The notes below the pieces were generated by a model that was given only the letters and a program-made list of their open reading frames with translations, was not told the origin of the DNA and ran no database searches. Positions 4,107-5,389 of a DNA stretch of 5,389 bases are shown here, piece by piece; positions within the stretch are counted from its first letter, which is position 1, and each line of letters opens with the position of its first letter. The DNA is from Litorivivens sp041619575 (GTDB taxonomy: Bacteria; Pseudomonadota; Gammaproteobacteria; Pseudomonadales; Spongiibacteraceae): positions 1-5,389 of the forward strand of contig JBFKDP010000285.1 in assembly GCA_041619575.1 (NCBI GenBank). The letters run 5' to 3'. The translations under genes and the position numbers were made by a program.

Positions 4107-5389
4107 TCATTCTGGATGTTCGTCGGGTTCCGGAGCTGCTGGCTCCAGCTCGCTTTCATCTTCACCGCGTGCGGAGCTTGGCAACTCGCGTGTTACCACC
4201 GCTTCTTCGGCGGCACGTCGTGCGGCTTCATTGACCGCTTGATGGTTGTCGCCACTGCGGCTGGCAGTTTCGGCGGCTTCTTTTGCGACTTCCTCAACCG
4301 CTTTGCGGACCGGTTCAAGGGCCGCGTTCGCAGCCCCCTCAGCGGCCTGTTGCAGAGCGGCGCCGCCCGGCTTGGTCAGGCCGAGGTGGTAGGCGGCAAA
4401 CCCGGGCATCACCATCTGATTGAGCGCCATGCCAATAATGGTGCCGTGCGCGCTGGCGCGAATAACCGAGCTACGATTGGTGATGGGATCGGTGACCGAG
4501 CCCAGAATATCGCCTTTTTTAACGTTGGCGCCCACTTTGACTTCGCTAAATAAAACGCCGCCTTGATCGGCGCGCAGCCAGACTGATTCGTAGAAAACTT
4601 TCTGATCACTGGCCACCTTGCTCGCCTTGCCCATCAGGCCAAAACCGTGCAGTGCCGCCAGAACACCGCGCACGCCTTGGGCGACCTCTTCAGGCTGCAG
4701 GTAAAGTGGTTCGCCCGCTTCCAGTGTTACCGATGGGATACCGGCTTCGACCGCTGCCCGTCGCAGAGTGCCTGCCGCGCCGCGACTGTGTAGGACCACA
4801 AAGTCGTCAAACATCTGGCTGAGTTTGGAAACTTCGGTGTGGCTCAGGTCCGCCCGAACCTGAGGCAGGTTGGTGCGGTGGAAAGAGCCGGTATGGATAT
4901 CGATCAGCGCATCGCAGTGGCTGATCACATCTTGAAAAAAATGGTGGGCAATGCGCGCTGCGGAACTGCCTGATGGGTTGCCGGGAAAATAGCGATTGAG
5001 GTCACGCCGGTCGGGCAGATAACGTGAGTTGCGCTGAAAACCATAGAGATTGACGATGGGCACGGCAATCACGCTGCCGGTGAGGTTTTCTGTATCAAGG
5101 GCGAACATGATACGGCGGATGATTTCGACACCATTGAGCTCATCGCCGTGTACTGCACCGGTCAGACACATAGTCGGCCCGGGTTCTTTACCCGAGGCAA
5201 TTAATACGGGGGTGGGCAGGGCAAGCCCTGACAAGGGCTGGCCGGCAGACCAGGCGCGCCGTTCCAGTGCACCCTTGACGATGGGAGCGCCCAGAATATT
5301 AACGACAGGGGCTTTTTCCTTAGGAATGGCCGGCGGAACAGGGCCGACATCAGACACGCGTTCCGTGGCGGTGGCCCCCGGCGACAAGG
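4107..5389 (-). CDS. AstE/AspA-family zinc hydrolase with Ala/Glu-rich tail (5' end missing)
   Basis: The frame runs off the right edge; a TTG at 5387 is the first possible start seen, but the true start is probably beyond. Counting from it (426 residues), the succinylglutamate desuccinylase/aspartoacylase fold shows GPTMCLTGAVHGDELNGVEI (70-89) with zinc ligands His80 and Glu83, DLNRYFPG (129-136) with the family's substrate-binding Asn-Arg, LIDIHTG (161-167) with the third ligand His165, and VTLEAGE (220-226) with the likely catalytic Glu223. All these residues are intact, so it should be an active zinc amidohydrolase or carboxypeptidase. Residues about 268-336 form the usual C-terminal beta domain (GGVLFSEVKVGANVKKGDIL). 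From about 338 a helix-prone Ala/Glu-rich extension runs on, ending in an acidic Pro-rich tail (PAAPEPDEHPE). Whether a signal peptide precedes the visible part cannot be seen, so the compartment is open. It precedes the retropepsin gene by 26 bp and is the first visible gene of the operon. It is not likely to be arginine-catabolic AstE, because no ast genes are nearby. Confidence 0.88.
   Translation of the reverse strand, partial: LSPGATATERVSDVGPVPPAIPKEKAPVVNILGAPIVKGALERRAWSAGQPLSGLALPTPVLIASGKEPGPTMCLTGAVHGDELNGVEIIRRIMFALDTENLTGSVIAVPIVNLYGFQRNSRYLPDRRDLNRYFPGNPSGSSAARIAHHFFQDVISHCDALIDIHTGSFHRTNLPQVRADLSHTEVSKLSQMFDDFVVLHSRGAAGTLRRAAVEAGIPSVTLEAGEPLYLQPEEVAQGVRGVLAALHGFGLMGKASKVASDQKVFYESVWLRADQGGVLFSEVKVGANVKKGDILGSVTDPITNRSSVIRASAHGTIIGMALNQMVMPGFAAYHLGLTKPGGAALQQAAEGAANAALEPVRKAVEEVAKEAAETASRSGDNHQAVNEAARRAAEEAVVTRELPSSARGEDESELEPAAPEPDEHPE

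Noticed and set aside
4081..4110. Start of the retropepsin at 4110 through an ATGA overlap
   Set aside because: The overlap suggests coupling, but no Shine-Dalgarno precedes it and ten polar residues would lie before the signal peptide; the ATG at 4080 has AAGGAG six bases upstream.
4080..4553. Rightward open frame of 157 codons opposite the AstE-like tail
   Set aside because: It is antisense to the Ala/Glu-rich part of a real gene, where GC-rich repeated codons keep other frames open; its product is Gly/Ala/Phe-rich with no family features.
1..5389. CRISPR array, insertion sequence, tRNA or attachment site
   Set aside because: No regularly spaced repeats, transposase motifs, long terminal inverted repeats or cloverleaf-like sequences were seen on reading; coding density is high and composition looks even.

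Overview
The window looks like chromosomal DNA of a gammaproteobacterium, possibly a marine or Pseudomonas/Cellvibrio-type lineage. The reasons are moderate to high GC, clean Shine-Dalgarno sites, and a gene set (RimK-like ATP-grasp, inactive transglutaminase with 7 TM helices, retropepsin-like 'zinc protease', AstE/AspA-like hydrolase) that I know from such genomes. The genus cannot be fixed from sequence alone. No tRNA, rRNA, CRISPR array, insertion sequence or phage gene was seen.

Layout. The left part (about 1-951) is transcribed rightward. It holds the 3' portion of a gene for a degenerate GGDEF-domain protein (to 632), a 97-bp gap with a plausible sigma-70 promoter and an imperfect hairpin, and a 73-residue basic/acidic two-part protein of unknown function (730-951). 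A compact hairpin with a T-tract (966-992) lies between convergent stop codons and probably ends transcription from both sides.

The right part (997-5389) is one tightly packed leftward operon of four genes. In transcription order these are an AstE/AspA-family zinc hydrolase with a long Ala/Glu-rich tail (its 5' end is beyond the window), an exported retropepsin-like aspartic protease of the family usually labelled 'ATP-dependent zinc protease' (RimB-like), a membrane protein joining an inactive transglutaminase-like domain to seven TM helices, and a RimK-like ATP-grasp ligase. Gaps are 26 bp, 46 bp and a 4-bp ATGA overlap.

How they may work together (inference). The ATP-grasp enzyme would form an amide or peptide bond in the cytoplasm. 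The 7TM protein, with its large domain outside the inner membrane, would bind or move the product or report on it. The exported retropepsin and the AstE-like hydrolase would cleave or trim peptide or acyl-amide bonds. The gene association is recurrent and recognised in comparative genomics of ATP-grasp amidoligases, but I know of no settled substrate, so this operon is the best candidate here for an under-described system. The operon promoter is not in the window.
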